From Gallibacterium trehalosifermentans (GTDB lineage Bacteria > Pseudomonadota > Gammaproteobacteria > Enterobacterales > Pasteurellaceae), in NCBI RefSeq assembly GCF_042433055.1, contig NZ_JBHLWB010000001.1, positions 372,001 through 436,000 of the forward strand: a stretch of DNA of 64,000 nt, in the 5' to 3' direction. How positions within the stretch are numbered: position 1 is the first letter of the stretch; every line of letters begins with the position of its first letter. A program made the position numbers and the translations under genes. Of the stretch, positions 1-9,598 are shown piece after piece. A model generated the notes under the pieces. It searched no databases, was not told the origin of the DNA, and saw only the letters and a list, made by a program, of their open reading frames with translations.

Positions 1-32
1 GAAGAAAATAAATTTAATGAGGAAAAAATGAT

Positions 33-109
<77 letters not shown>

Positions 110-314
110 TCAGATGTGCGCTACTATACCCTCTTTTTTCGTTTTTGCAAGTTTTTTTAAAAAAATAAATTTTATTTGATAAAAATTTAATCATAAACGA
201 AATTAAAACGAACATTACAGAGAAATTTCAGCAAGATCTGCATAAACTTGTTATTATTATTGCCGTTTTTTTCAGTATAAATTTTAGTAAATGTAAGGGC
301 TATATTATTATCCT

Positions 315-1406
315 ATGGGAAAATTTAAAAAAGTTGCTGCGGTTGTCGCCGCTATTTTCGTGCTTGCTGGTTGTTCCTCAGCAAATCACTCAGATACTAA
401 TCTTTCGCAACGTTCATTATATGAACAATTAGGGGCAGTTTATCAAGGGCGTAGTTATATGAGAGCGCCTTTAACGCCAGTTGGCATGGTGGAAAATCAT
501 AGTGCAGTCGTGAATCAAGGCGATTTTCTCACACAGCTAAGTATGATCAGTAGTGTTTCACCACGCTTAACTGCAGCATATCGAGATACATACGATAAAA
601 TTACCAGTTGGGTATTAGCGGGAGCAGAGATTTCTCAATTAAATTATTTTGGCATTGGGATTCAAAAAATGGCAGGCGAAGATGGTTTCCAAAATGTCTT
701 AATGACGGGTTACTATTCTCCTGTTATTCATGCTCGCCGTACACCACAAGGGAAGTATCAACACCCAATTTATGCCATGCCACGCGCGAAACGTTTTTCT
801 CGTGCGCAAATTTATGCAGGGGTATTAAATGGGAAAGGATTGGAACTTGCTTATAGTGATTCCATGCTAGATAACTTTTTATTAGGCGTACAGGGCAGCG
901 GTTATATTGACTTTGGAAACAATGAGTTAACCTATTTTGCCTATGCAGGACAAAATGGTTTTCCTTATACTAGCGTTGGACGCTTGTTAGTCGAAGATGG
1001 CGAAATTCCGAAAGAGAAAATGTCGATACAAGCGATTAAAGAATGGGCGACGAATAATCCACACCGCTTACAAGGGTTATTAGAACGTAATGAATCTTAT
1101 GTCTTTTTCAAGAATGTACCAAATGGCAAGGTAAAAGGTTCAGCAGGGGTACCGTTAGTCCCATTAGCTTCAGTCGCATCTGATCGCAGTTTAATACCAT
1201 CAGGAACCGTATTATTGGTGGAAATGCCAGAAATTGATGATGAAGGGAAGTGGAAAGGCACCCATCAGTTGCGTTTAATGGTGGCATTAGATGTCGGTGG
1301 TGCTGTAAAAGGGCAACATTTCGATTTATATCAAGGGATTGGCGAGCAAGCAGGGCACGTTGCAGGCTTGTTAAAACATTATGGACGCGTTTGGGTATTA
1401 AATTAA
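315..1406 (+). CDS. mltA: Membrane-bound lytic murein transglycosylase A
   Basis: This is an outer-membrane lipoprotein that cleaves the glycan strands of peptidoglycan to leave 1,6-anhydro ends. Residues 1-20 form a lipoprotein signal peptide with lipobox LAGC, so Cys20 is the likely lipidation site. The C-terminal part carries the 3D-type motif ALDVGGAVKG (Asp near 326) and HFDLYQG (Asp near 337), which hold the catalytic acid in the MltA family. At 363 residues it has the usual length. The stop codon is followed three bases later by the tcdA start, so the two genes are probably cotranscribed. No strong Shine-Dalgarno sequence is visible upstream. Confidence 0.93.
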   Translation: MGKFKKVAAVVAAIFVLAGCSSANHSDTNLSQRSLYEQLGAVYQGRSYMRAPLTPVGMVENHSAVVNQGDFLTQLSMISSVSPRLTAAYRDTYDKITSWVLAGAEISQLNYFGIGIQKMAGEDGFQNVLMTGYYSPVIHARRTPQGKYQHPIYAMPRAKRFSRAQIYAGVLNGKGLELAYSDSMLDNFLLGVQGSGYIDFGNNELTYFAYAGQNGFPYTSVGRLLVEDGEIPKEKMSIQAIKEWATNNPHRLQGLLERNESYVFFKNVPNGKVKGSAGVPLVPLASVASDRSLIPSGTVLLVEMPEIDDEGKWKGTHQLRLMVALDVGGAVKGQHFDLYQGIGEQAGHVAGLLKHYGRVWVLN

Positions 1407-1409
1407 GCA

Positions 1410-2183
1410 ATGGCTCGAGTAGATAATTTTGCACAACGTTTTGCTGGAATTGGACGTTTGTATGGTGAAGAGGCTTTACAACGTTTACGCAAAACACACG
1501 TTTGTGTGATTGGCATTGGTGGCGTAGGTTCTTGGGTGGTTGAAGCATTGGCACGCTCAGGGGTTGGTAAATTAACCTTAATTGATATGGACGATATTTG
1601 TGTAACGAATGTCAATCGCCAAATTCATGCGGTTACAGAAAATATTGGCGCACTAAAAACAGAAGTGATGCAACAACGTGTTTTGAGTATTAATCCAGAA
1701 GCACAGGTTGAGATTATTGATGATTTTTTGACAACAGAAAATCTCGCCGATTATTTGTTACGCGGTTACGATTATGTGGTCGATGCGATTGATAGTGTGA
1801 AAGTAAAAGCAGCATTATTAGCATTTTGTAAGCGTAATAAAATTAAAGTGATTACCACGGGTGGCGCGGGCGGACAAACCGCTCCAAGTCAAATTCAAAT
1901 TAAAGATTTGAGTAAAACTATTCAAGACCCATTAGCGGCAAAAGTGCGCTATTTGTTACGCAAACAATATGGTTTTACTGATAATCCACAACGTAAATTT
2001 GGTATTGATTGTGTCTTTTCGACCCAGCCACTCATTTTCCCAAAAATGTCAGGGGAATGCTCAACATCGGCAACGATGAATTGTAGTAATGGTTTTGGGG
2101 CTGCAACGATGGTAACCGCGACCTTTGGTTTTTTTGCTGCGGCACGAGTAGTGGAAAAATTATTGCAAAAATCGGCAAGCTAA
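1410..2183 (+). CDS. tcdA: tRNA threonylcarbamoyladenosine dehydratase TcdA (CsdL)
   Basis: This E1-like adenylating enzyme converts t6A37 of ANN-decoding tRNAs to its cyclic form in an ATP-dependent dehydration. The N-terminal half shows the Rossmann nucleotide-binding motif GIGGVGSWVVEALARSG (about residues 30-46), followed by DMDDICVTNVNRQ, the ThiF/MoeB/HesA signature. The 257-residue length fits the YgdL/CsdL family. The start lies three bases after the mltA stop, which suggests translational coupling. In E. coli the protein works with the CsdA-CsdE sulfur relay; those genes are not in this window. Confidence 0.92.
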   Translation: MARVDNFAQRFAGIGRLYGEEALQRLRKTHVCVIGIGGVGSWVVEALARSGVGKLTLIDMDDICVTNVNRQIHAVTENIGALKTEVMQQRVLSINPEAQVEIIDDFLTTENLADYLLRGYDYVVDAIDSVKVKAALLAFCKRNKIKVITTGGAGGQTAPSQIQIKDLSKTIQDPLAAKVRYLLRKQYGFTDNPQRKFGIDCVFSTQPLIFPKMSGECSTSATMNCSNGFGAATMVTATFGFFAAARVVEKLLQKSAS

Positions 2184-2185
2184 TT

Positions 2186-2194
2186 TGTTATAAT
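2186..2194 (+). promoter_or_regulatory. Extended -10 promoter of rlmKL
   Basis: The sequence TGTTATAAT fits an extended -10 (TGnTATAAT) lying 34 bases before the rlmKL start. No good -35 is present at standard spacing, as is common for extended -10 promoters. This is an inference from sequence only. Confidence 0.45.
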
Positions 2195-2227
2195 CGGCGA
2201 CAATTTTGACTCAAGAAGAAAACGAAG

Positions 2228-4369
2228 ATGAATCAACTATTTGCCACCACAGCACGTGGTTTTGAAGAATTATTAAAAACAGAATTGGAAAAGTTAGGAG
2301 CGAGCCAATGTAAAGTGGTGCAAGGAGGTGTTCACTATGCCGCCGATGATGAAACCCTTTATCGTACCTTATTATGGAGTCGTTTAAGTTCTCGTATTTT
2401 ATATCCACTTTTTACCAGTAAAGTTTATGATGATGCCGATTTATATTCAGCAGTCGTCAGTTTTGCTTGGCAACAACATTTCTCTGCGGAGGATAGTTTT
2501 GTCGTGGATTTTAGCGGTACAAATGATGCTATTCGCCATACACAATATGGCGCAATGCGGGTGAAAGATGGGATTGTGGATTACTTTACTCGTCAGGGCA
2601 ATCCTCGTCCGCAAGTGGACAAAGAGTATCCTGATATGCGGATAAATGTCTATCTCAATCGTGATACGTTAAATGTTTCGCTCGATTTAAGCGGTGAAGC
2701 ACTACATATGCGAGGTTATCGTAGTGATACTGGGGCAGCGCCATTGCGAGAAACATTAGCGGCGGCAATCATTATTCGTTCTGGCTGGAAACAGGGAACG
2801 CCATTAGTCGATCCAATGTGTGGTTCGGGGACATTATTGATTGAAGCGGCACAAATGGAAGCACAAATTGCGCCACAATTACAGCGTTTACATTGGGGAT
2901 TTAATCGTTGGAAAAAACATCAACAACAGGTGTGGTTGACGATTAAAGAACAAGCCTTAGCACAGGCAGAACAAGGTAAAAAAGCGTGTACAGCCCATTT
3001 TTTTGGCTTGGATCGTGATCATCGTGTGTTAGAAAAAGCGAGACAAAATGCTGAAAATGCAGGCGTTGGGCATTTAATCCAGTTTACCGCAGCAGATATT
3101 GCGACACTAACACCACCGACTGATGAGGTGGGAACGGTGGTGTGTAACCCACCTTATGGTGAACGGTTAGGTGCAACGCCAACCCTGATTGCGTTATATT
3201 CTGTATTTGGCAGACGCTTAAAACAATCTTTCCCTGATTGGCAGGCTTCTATTTTTAGTAGTGAAATCAGTCTATTAGATTGTTTGCGTTTACGTTCTGC
3301 TCGTCAATTTAAAGCCAAAAATGGACCTTTAGATTGTATACAGAAAAATTATCTGATTAGTGCAGTACAAACAGATAATCCAGCCTCCAGCGAAGATGAA
3401 GCAGCGTTACAATTTAAAACACAAGGTGTCGTCGCACCAGATTTTGCAAATCGCTTAAGCAAAAATATCAAGAAAATTGAAAAATGGGCGGTTCAACAAG
3501 GGCTAGAGGCATATCGTCTATATGATGCTGATTTACCCGAATATAATCTTGCTGTTGATCGTTATGCTGATCATATTGTGGTACAAGAATATGCTGCACC
3601 AAAAAATATCGATCCACAAAAGGCTCGCCAACGCTTACTTGATGCCGTAACCGCAACATTAAATGTTACTGGCGTGGCAACCGATAAGTTAGTGTTAAAA
3701 GTACGCCAAAAACAAAAAGGTGCAAACCAATACGAAAAACTAGCCAATAAAGGCGATTACTTTTTTGTGCAAGAATATGGGGCAAAATTGTGGGTCAATT
3801 TGACCGATTATTTAGATACGGGGCTATTTTTAGATCACCGCTTAACCCGCAAAATGGTAGGAGAATTAGCGAAAGGTAAAGATTTCCTCAATCTGTTTGC
3901 TTACACAGGTTCTTGTACGGTACACGCAATTTTAGGTGGCGCAAAGTCAACAACAACTGTCGATATGTCAAATACTTATCTAAACTGGGCAGAACAAAAT
4001 TTTATTTTGAATGAGATAAAAGGTAAGCAACATAAATTGATCCAAGCTGATTGTTTGCAGTGGTTGGATAATGCGAAAGGGCAATATGATTTAATTTTTG
4101 TTGATCCACCGACATTCTCCAACTCGAAACGAATGGAAAATAGTTGGGACGTACAGCGAGATCACCTCACTTTATTACAGAAATTAAGTAAATTATTACG
4201 CCGAAATGGTGTGGTGATTTTCTCGAATAATAAACGCGGTTTTAAAATGGATTTAACAGGATTAGAACAGCTCGGGTTACAGGCGGAAAATATTTCTGCA
4301 CAAACGTTGCCACTTGATTTCCAACGTAACCCACACATTCATAATTGTTGGCGAATTACCTTTAAATAA
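2228..4369 (+). CDS. rlmL: Bifunctional 23S rRNA methyltransferase RlmKL
   Basis: This fused enzyme makes m2G2445 (RlmL half) and m7G2069 (RlmK half) in 23S rRNA, assisting 50S assembly. An N-terminal THUMP region is followed by a first Rossmann methyltransferase with DPMCGSGTLLIEAA (from about residue 195) and catalytic NPPYGE (about 306). A second methyltransferase domain carries FVDPPTFSNSKRM (about 623). The length of 713 residues matches the fused gammaproteobacterial form. It starts 45 bases after tcdA and appears to have its own extended -10 promoter. About 120 bases without a recognisable gene separate it from mfd. Confidence 0.95.
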   Translation: MNQLFATTARGFEELLKTELEKLGASQCKVVQGGVHYAADDETLYRTLLWSRLSSRILYPLFTSKVYDDADLYSAVVSFAWQQHFSAEDSFVVDFSGTNDAIRHTQYGAMRVKDGIVDYFTRQGNPRPQVDKEYPDMRINVYLNRDTLNVSLDLSGEALHMRGYRSDTGAAPLRETLAAAIIIRSGWKQGTPLVDPMCGSGTLLIEAAQMEAQIAPQLQRLHWGFNRWKKHQQQVWLTIKEQALAQAEQGKKACTAHFFGLDRDHRVLEKARQNAENAGVGHLIQFTAADIATLTPPTDEVGTVVCNPPYGERLGATPTLIALYSVFGRRLKQSFPDWQASIFSSEISLLDCLRLRSARQFKAKNGPLDCIQKNYLISAVQTDNPASSEDEAALQFKTQGVVAPDFANRLSKNIKKIEKWAVQQGLEAYRLYDADLPEYNLAVDRYADHIVVQEYAAPKNIDPQKARQRLLDAVTATLNVTGVATDKLVLKVRQKQKGANQYEKLANKGDYFFVQEYGAKLWVNLTDYLDTGLFLDHRLTRKMVGELAKGKDFLNLFAYTGSCTVHAILGGAKSTTTVDMSNTYLNWAEQNFILNEIKGKQHKLIQADCLQWLDNAKGQYDLIFVDPPTFSNSKRMENSWDVQRDHLTLLQKLSKLLRRNGVVIFSNNKRGFKMDLTGLEQLGLQAENISAQTLPLDFQRNPHIHNCWRITFK

Positions 4370-4490
4370 ATAGCAAGGCACTAGGGCGTGCTCGCACTAA
4401 TTTATAAAGAAAACAAAAGTTAGCTTGCACGAAAAATAAGAAAAAAGAAATTTTACCCGTAATAGAACCCTAAACAACAACATAAAAACT

Positions 4491-7400
4491 ATGCACTTTT
4501 TCAATCTAAATTTGGCAAAAAAAGCGAACGATCATAAATATTTAGGCAATGCTATTGCAGATAGTCGTGTTCTAGCAATCGCAGAGTTAGCACAGCAACA
4601 TCAAGGGGTAACTGTTGTGGTTACCTCAGATATGCGGCAAGCCAATCATTTAGCCGAAAGTCTCGCGCAATTTTCCCTCTCCGCTGCGATTTTTTCTGAC
4701 TGGGAAACGCTGCCTTATGATACGTTTTCGCCACATCAAGAGATTATTTCTACTCGTTTAAGTACCTTATTTCATTTACAACAAGTAAAACAAGGCATCT
4801 TTATTTTGCCGATTAGTACTTTAATGCAACGAGTTTGCCCACCTGATTATTTAGCACAAAACGTATTGTTAATTAAACAAGGGCAACAATGTGATTTAGA
4901 ACAGTTGCGTTTGCAGCTCAATAAGGCTGGGTATCGCGCGGTAGATCAAGTGTATGAACATGGTGAGTATTCCGTGCGTGGTGCGTTACTGGATCTCTAT
5001 CCAATGGGGAGTAGCTTACCTTATCGTTTAGATTTTTTTGATGATGAAATTGATTCTATCCGCACTTTTGATGTCGATACTCAACGGACAATCGAACAGA
5101 TTCAGCAGATCAATTTATTACCAGCACACGAATTTCCGATTGATGAAAAAGGGATTGAATTTTTTCGAAGTAATTTTCGTGAAACCTTTGGCGAGATTCG
5201 TCGTGATCCAGAACATATTTATCAACAAATCAGTAAAGGGACTTTATTTGCGGGGATTGAATATTGGCAGCCACTCTTTTTTAGTCAAATGGCAACATTC
5301 TTTGATTATGTGCCAATTAATACCTTATTTATTACTGATGAAAATATTCAGCAAAGTGGTGAAAACTTTTTCCGTGATGCGACATTACGCTATGAAAATC
5401 AAAAAGTCGATCCAATGCGCCCACTATTACCGCCAAGTGCATTATGGTTGCGTATCGAAAATTTGAACCAATATCTAAAAGATTATCCTCGTATTACGCT
5501 GTGCGAAAAATCATTAGCAGAGCAAGCTCGCAATCAAAATTTAGCGGTGCGTGCCTTACCAGAATTAACCATTAATGCGCAACAAAAAGAGCCATTAAAA
5601 CTATTACGTCAATTTATTGAAAGCATAAACGAGCCAATCGTGTTTTCCGTTGAAAGTGAGGGAAGACGAGAAACCTTACTTTCACTCTTAAAACCATTAA
5701 AAATTAAACCAACAGCAATTACTGCATTGGCAGAAGCGAAGCAACAACGCTTTAGTTTAATGATTGGATCAATGGAAAAAGGGTTTATTGCCGAAGCGCA
5801 ATTTGCCTTTATTTGCGAAACGGATCTTCTCGGCGAGAAAGTGCAAACACGTCAACGCCAGCAACAGAAAAATGTAAACCCAGATGCGTTAATTCGTAAT
5901 TTAGCCGAGTTAAAAATCGGGCAGCCTGTGGTGCATTTAGAGCACGGTGTGGGGCGTTATGATGGGTTAACTACATTAGAAACAGGCGGCATGATCGCGG
6001 AATATTTGGTATTACGTTATGCCGATGATGCCAAATTATATGTGCCTGTTTCCTCATTACATTTAATTAGCCGCTATGTGGGTGGTGGGGAAGAGAATGC
6101 TCCATTACATAAATTAGGCAGTGAGGCGTGGATTAAATCACGGCAAAAAGCAGCCGAAAAAATTCGTGATGTAGCGGCAGAATTATTAGATGTCTATGCG
6201 AAACGTGAATCTCGCCCTGGTTTTGCCTTTCAATATGATCGAGAAGAGTTTCAACAATTTGTTGCCACGTTCCCATTTGAGGAAACCTATGATCAGCAAA
6301 TGGCAATTAATGCAGTAATTAGCGATATGTGCCAAGCTAAACCAATGGATCGTTTAGTTTGTGGTGATGTTGGATTTGGAAAAACTGAAGTCGCTATGCG
6401 CGCTGCTTTTTTAGCGGTAATGAACCAAAAGCAGGTGGCGGTATTAGTTCCTACCACGCTTTTAGCACAGCAACATTATGATAATTTCCGTGATCGGTTT
6501 GCTAATTTACCCGTGAATGTGGAAGTGTTATCCCGTTTTAAAACCACGAAAGAACAGAAAAATATTTTGACCTTAGTGCAAGAGGGAAAAGTCGATATTT
6601 TAATTGGTACACACAAATTGTTACAGGGTGATGTTGATTTCCATGATCTTGGTTTATTAATCATTGATGAAGAACATCGCTTTGGCGTGCGCCAAAAAGA
6701 GAAAATTAAACAACTGCGGAGCAATATTGATATTTTAACGTTAACTGCCACGCCAATCCCTCGTACTTTAAATATGGCGATGAATGGTATTCGTGATCTC
6801 TCCATTATTTCAACACCACCAGCTCGCCGCTTGGTGATTAAGACTTTTGTGCGCCAACACGATGAACGTATTATTCGTGAAGCCATTTTGCGAGAAATTT
6901 TGCGTGGTGGGCAAGTCTATTATTTGCACAACGATGTAGAGACCATTCAAAATTGTGCCGAGAAATTAGCGGAATTTGTGCCAGAAGCCCGCATTGGGAT
7001 TGGACATGGACAAATGCGAGAGCGGGAGCTTGAACGGGTGATGAGCGATTTTTATCATCAACGTTTTAATGTACTGGTTTGTACTACCATTATTGAAACT
7101 GGTATCGATATTCCGAGTGCTAATACCATTATTATTGAGCGCGCCGATCACTTCGGCTTAGCACAATTACACCAACTGCGTGGACGAGTTGGACGTTCGC
7201 ACCATCAAGCCTATGCGTATCTTTTAGCGCCACCAGAAAAATTAATGACCAAAGATGCACGTAAACGGTTAGAAGCTTTGAGTAGTTTGGATAATTTAGG
7301 GGCTGGATTTGTGTTAGCTACGCACGATTTAGAAATTCGTGGAGCAGGTGAGTTGCTAGGTGATGAACAGAGCGGACAAATTGAAAGCATTGGTTTCTCG

Positions 7401-7919
7401 TTGTATATGGAACTATTAGAGAATGCAATGCAAGCCTTAAAAGAAGGCAAAGAGCCAACGTTAGATGAGTTGACACAGGCACAAGTGGAAATTGATTTAC
7501 GTATTCCAGCCTTGTTACCAGAAGATTATTTGGGCGATGTCAATTTACGTTTGTCTTTCTATAAACGGATTGCAGGGGCAAAAAATGAAGAAGAGTTATC
7601 GGAGTTAAAAGTAGAGTTAATCGATCGCTTCGGTTTATTGCCACAAGCAACAAAAAATCTGTTTGAGATTGCCTTGTTACGTTTACAAGCGAAACCATTA
7701 GGTATTCAAAAAATTGAAGCTATGGCAACAGGGGGATTTATTGAATTTTCACCACAAACAGAATTAGATCCAATGCTATTTTTAAGACTGATTCAACAAC
7801 AACCAAACGTTTATCGTTTTGATGGTCCATTAAAATTTAGATTTACCCAAGATTTTAGCGATACCCAACAGCGATTAGGCTTTGTCATGGATCTGATTGC
7901 CAAAATTTCGGGGAGTTGA
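4491..7919 (+). CDS. mfd: Transcription-repair coupling factor Mfd
   Basis: Mfd is a DNA translocase that displaces RNA polymerase stalled at lesions and recruits UvrA. Its 1142 residues are close to the usual length. The N-terminal UvrB-like module is followed by the RNA polymerase-interaction region. The RecG-like motor then shows Walker A GDVGFGKTEVA (about residue 624) and a DEEH box (IIDEEHRFGV, about 724). Next come the motifs TATPIPRTL and QLRGRVGRS, and a C-terminal TRCF domain. It sits alone between rlmKL and the hipBA pair. No anomaly was seen. Confidence 0.97.
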   Translation: MHFFNLNLAKKANDHKYLGNAIADSRVLAIAELAQQHQGVTVVVTSDMRQANHLAESLAQFSLSAAIFSDWETLPYDTFSPHQEIISTRLSTLFHLQQVKQGIFILPISTLMQRVCPPDYLAQNVLLIKQGQQCDLEQLRLQLNKAGYRAVDQVYEHGEYSVRGALLDLYPMGSSLPYRLDFFDDEIDSIRTFDVDTQRTIEQIQQINLLPAHEFPIDEKGIEFFRSNFRETFGEIRRDPEHIYQQISKGTLFAGIEYWQPLFFSQMATFFDYVPINTLFITDENIQQSGENFFRDATLRYENQKVDPMRPLLPPSALWLRIENLNQYLKDYPRITLCEKSLAEQARNQNLAVRALPELTINAQQKEPLKLLRQFIESINEPIVFSVESEGRRETLLSLLKPLKIKPTAITALAEAKQQRFSLMIGSMEKGFIAEAQFAFICETDLLGEKVQTRQRQQQKNVNPDALIRNLAELKIGQPVVHLEHGVGRYDGLTTLETGGMIAEYLVLRYADDAKLYVPVSSLHLISRYVGGGEENAPLHKLGSEAWIKSRQKAAEKIRDVAAELLDVYAKRESRPGFAFQYDREEFQQFVATFPFEETYDQQMAINAVISDMCQAKPMDRLVCGDVGFGKTEVAMRAAFLAVMNQKQVAVLVPTTLLAQQHYDNFRDRFANLPVNVEVLSRFKTTKEQKNILTLVQEGKVDILIGTHKLLQGDVDFHDLGLLIIDEEHRFGVRQKEKIKQLRSNIDILTLTATPIPRTLNMAMNGIRDLSIISTPPARRLVIKTFVRQHDERIIREAILREILRGGQVYYLHNDVETIQNCAEKLAEFVPEARIGIGHGQMRERELERVMSDFYHQRFNVLVCTTIIETGIDIPSANTIIIERADHFGLAQLHQLRGRVGRSHHQAYAYLLAPPEKLMTKDARKRLEALSSLDNLGAGFVLATHDLEIRGAGELLGDEQSGQIESIGFSLYMELLENAMQALKEGKEPTLDELTQAQVEIDLRIPALLPEDYLGDVNLRLSFYKRIAGAKNEEELSELKVELIDRFGLLPQATKNLFEIALLRLQAKPLGIQKIEAMATGGFIEFSPQTELDPMLFLRLIQQQPNVYRFDGPLKFRFTQDFSDTQQRLGFVMDLIAKISGS

Positions 7920-7930
7920 AAAGAGTTATT

Positions 7931-7982
7931 TTGAACATTATAATGACCAAAATAAATGAAAAATGGTTGTTATAATGTTCAA
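7931..7982. promoter_or_regulatory. Long inverted repeat at the hipBA promoter/start, candidate HipB operator
   Basis: TTGAACATTATAA (7931-7943) and its exact reverse complement TTATAATGTTCAA (7970-7982) form a 13-bp perfect inverted repeat with a 26-bp spacer. The left arm contains a -10-like TATAAT element at its edge. The right arm lies over the first codons of hipB. Autoregulation by an antitoxin binding paired sites is known for HipB proteins. That this repeat is the operator is inference. Confidence 0.55.
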
Positions 7983-8283
7983 CAAAACAAAATCACCTAA
8001 ATTATTTCCTAAGTATGAAAATGTTTTGATTCAACTTGGAGAAAATATCAAACTTGCTATTAAACGTAGAAAATTTACCCAAACATTGCTTGCAGAACGA
8101 ACGGGGCTGAGTCGAATGACAATCCGTAAAATAATCCAAGGTAATCCCAATGTTGCTATTGGCTATTATGTCATGGTGCTAGGAGTATTAGGATTAGAAC
8201 AAGATTTTAGCAAGGTTGGTAAAGATGATGAACTAGGACGCAAATTACAAGATATTGCACTATTAAGGAAATCAAATGAGTAA
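7963..8283 (+). CDS. hipB: HipB-like antitoxin, XRE-family HTH protein
   Basis: This 106-residue protein contains an XRE/Cro helix-turn-helix in its centre (QTLLAERTGLSRMTIRKI, about residues 42-60). It is followed by an amphipathic C-terminal segment, as in HipB-type antitoxins. Its stop overlaps the hipA start by 8 bp, the usual arrangement of hipBA modules. The first ATG at 7963 has no clear ribosome binding site. A second in-frame ATG at 7975 falls inside the right arm of the inverted repeat, so the true start is uncertain. It presumably binds and neutralises the HipA kinase and represses its own promoter. Confidence 0.82.
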   Translation: MVVIMFNKTKSPKLFPKYENVLIQLGENIKLAIKRRKFTQTLLAERTGLSRMTIRKIIQGNPNVAIGYYVMVLGVLGLEQDFSKVGKDDELGRKLQDIALLRKSNE

Positions 8284-9403
8284 AGATATTTATGTATTTG
8301 CTGACTGGGAAGCTTTTAGCAAGCCAGAATTAATTGGCATGTTATCTTCTGATGTGGTGAGAGGAAAAGAAACATTTCGTTTTCGTTATGATAATAACTG
8401 GCTAAAATCACCTTTTGTACAGCAGATTGATCCAGATCTTCAGCTTTATTCAGGCGAACAATATAGTTTAAATGCACAAAATTTTCGAATTTTTCTTGAT
8501 TCTTGTCCTGATCGTTGGGGACGTTTATTGATGAAACGGCGAGAGATTGCGTTAGCGAATCAACAAAATCGTAAACCTAAAATGTTGTTAGAAAGTGATT
8601 ATCTGTTAGGTGTGCATGATATGAATCGTATGGGAGCATTAAGATTTAAAACTGATCTGAATGGCGAATTTTTAGATAATAACGATTATTTAGCCGCCCC
8701 ACCAATTTCCTCTTTAAAAGAATTAGAGTTTGCCGCCTTTCAGCTAGAAAATAGCAATATTGATGATCCTGATTATTTAAAATGGCTTTATATGTTAATT
8801 TCCCCTGGTTCATCTTTAGGGGGCGCAAGACCTAAAGCCTCCGTAATTGATGAAAATAAACAGTTATGGATAGCGAAATTTCCTAGCAAATATGATGAGT
8901 ATAATGTTGGGTTATGGGAATATTTAGTATATTGCTTAGCCATTCAGGCGGGCATTGAAATGGCAACGTGTCGAATAGAAAAATTTAATCAGGCGTATCA
9001 TACTTTTTTGACGAAAAGGTTTGATCGAGTAGGTGAACAACGTCGCCATTTTACGTCAGCCTTAACTCAATTAGGTTACTATGATGGCGATTACGAAGCG
9101 AGTTATTTAGAAATGGCGCAATTTATAACAGAAAATGGTTCTCAAGCTAAAGCAGATCTTATGCAATTATGGCGAAGAATTGTTTTTAATATAGCGGTAT
9201 CAAATACTGACGACCATTTACGCAATCATGGATTTATCTATCAAAATTCAGGTTGGGCGTTATCACCAGCTTATGATCTCAATCCCAGCCCCTTATCTCA
9301 AGGGTTACATCTCAATATTACAGATAGTAATAATAGTCTAGATTTCCAATTAGCTTTTGAAGTGGCTGAATTTTTTCAATTAACGCCTAACCAAGCCAAA
9401 TAA
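8276..9403 (+). CDS. hipA: HipA-like Ser/Thr kinase toxin, C-terminally truncated by an in-frame stop
   Basis: HipA-family kinases phosphorylate glutamyl-tRNA synthetase or related targets to arrest growth. Kinase motifs are intact: the phosphate-binding/autophosphorylation region SPGSSLGGARPKA (about residues 176-188), catalytic NTDDHLRNHG (about 310) and metal-binding SPAYDLNP (about 328). The gene ends at a TAA at 9401-9403. The same frame then continues for 35 codons (IYDEVMVVVNKW and on) to a TAA at 9509-9511. That tail looks like the normal HipA C-terminus, so one nonsense change, for instance CAA to TAA, has probably shortened the protein. Whether the toxin still works is unknown. Confidence 0.85.
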   Translation: MSKDIYVFADWEAFSKPELIGMLSSDVVRGKETFRFRYDNNWLKSPFVQQIDPDLQLYSGEQYSLNAQNFRIFLDSCPDRWGRLLMKRREIALANQQNRKPKMLLESDYLLGVHDMNRMGALRFKTDLNGEFLDNNDYLAAPPISSLKELEFAAFQLENSNIDDPDYLKWLYMLISPGSSLGGARPKASVIDENKQLWIAKFPSKYDEYNVGLWEYLVYCLAIQAGIEMATCRIEKFNQAYHTFLTKRFDRVGEQRRHFTSALTQLGYYDGDYEASYLEMAQFITENGSQAKADLMQLWRRIVFNIAVSNTDDHLRNHGFIYQNSGWALSPAYDLNPSPLSQGLHLNITDSNNSLDFQLAFEVAEFFQLTPNQAK

Positions 9404-9511
9404 ATTTATGATGAAGTGATGGTTGTTGTAAATAAATGGCAAAAGTTTGCAACAAATTTGGGTATTTCTAGGCAAGAGCAAGAGATGATGAAATATGCAT
9501 TTAATCTATAA
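9404..9511 (+). pseudogene. Detached 35-codon C-terminal tail of hipA
   Basis: This stretch is in frame with hipA and directly follows its stop codon. It encodes 35 residues without a further stop, including the segment GISRQEQEMMKYAFNL, then ends in TAA. It has no start codon of its own with a ribosome binding site. It is best read as the remnant of the full-length hipA 3' end. Confidence 0.65.
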
Positions 9512-9598
9512 ATTTTCCACGAGTAGAATGCTTTTCCGTGTTAGAATAACGCCGTTTTTTTCTTTCAATAAATCATAGAATCAAAAAAGGAAACCAAG

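Noticed and set aside
4370..4490. Possible small RNA or gene between rlmKL and mfd
   Set aside because: Only a short GC-richer segment (GGCGTGCTCGCAC) and AT-rich filler are visible, with no promoter-terminator pair.
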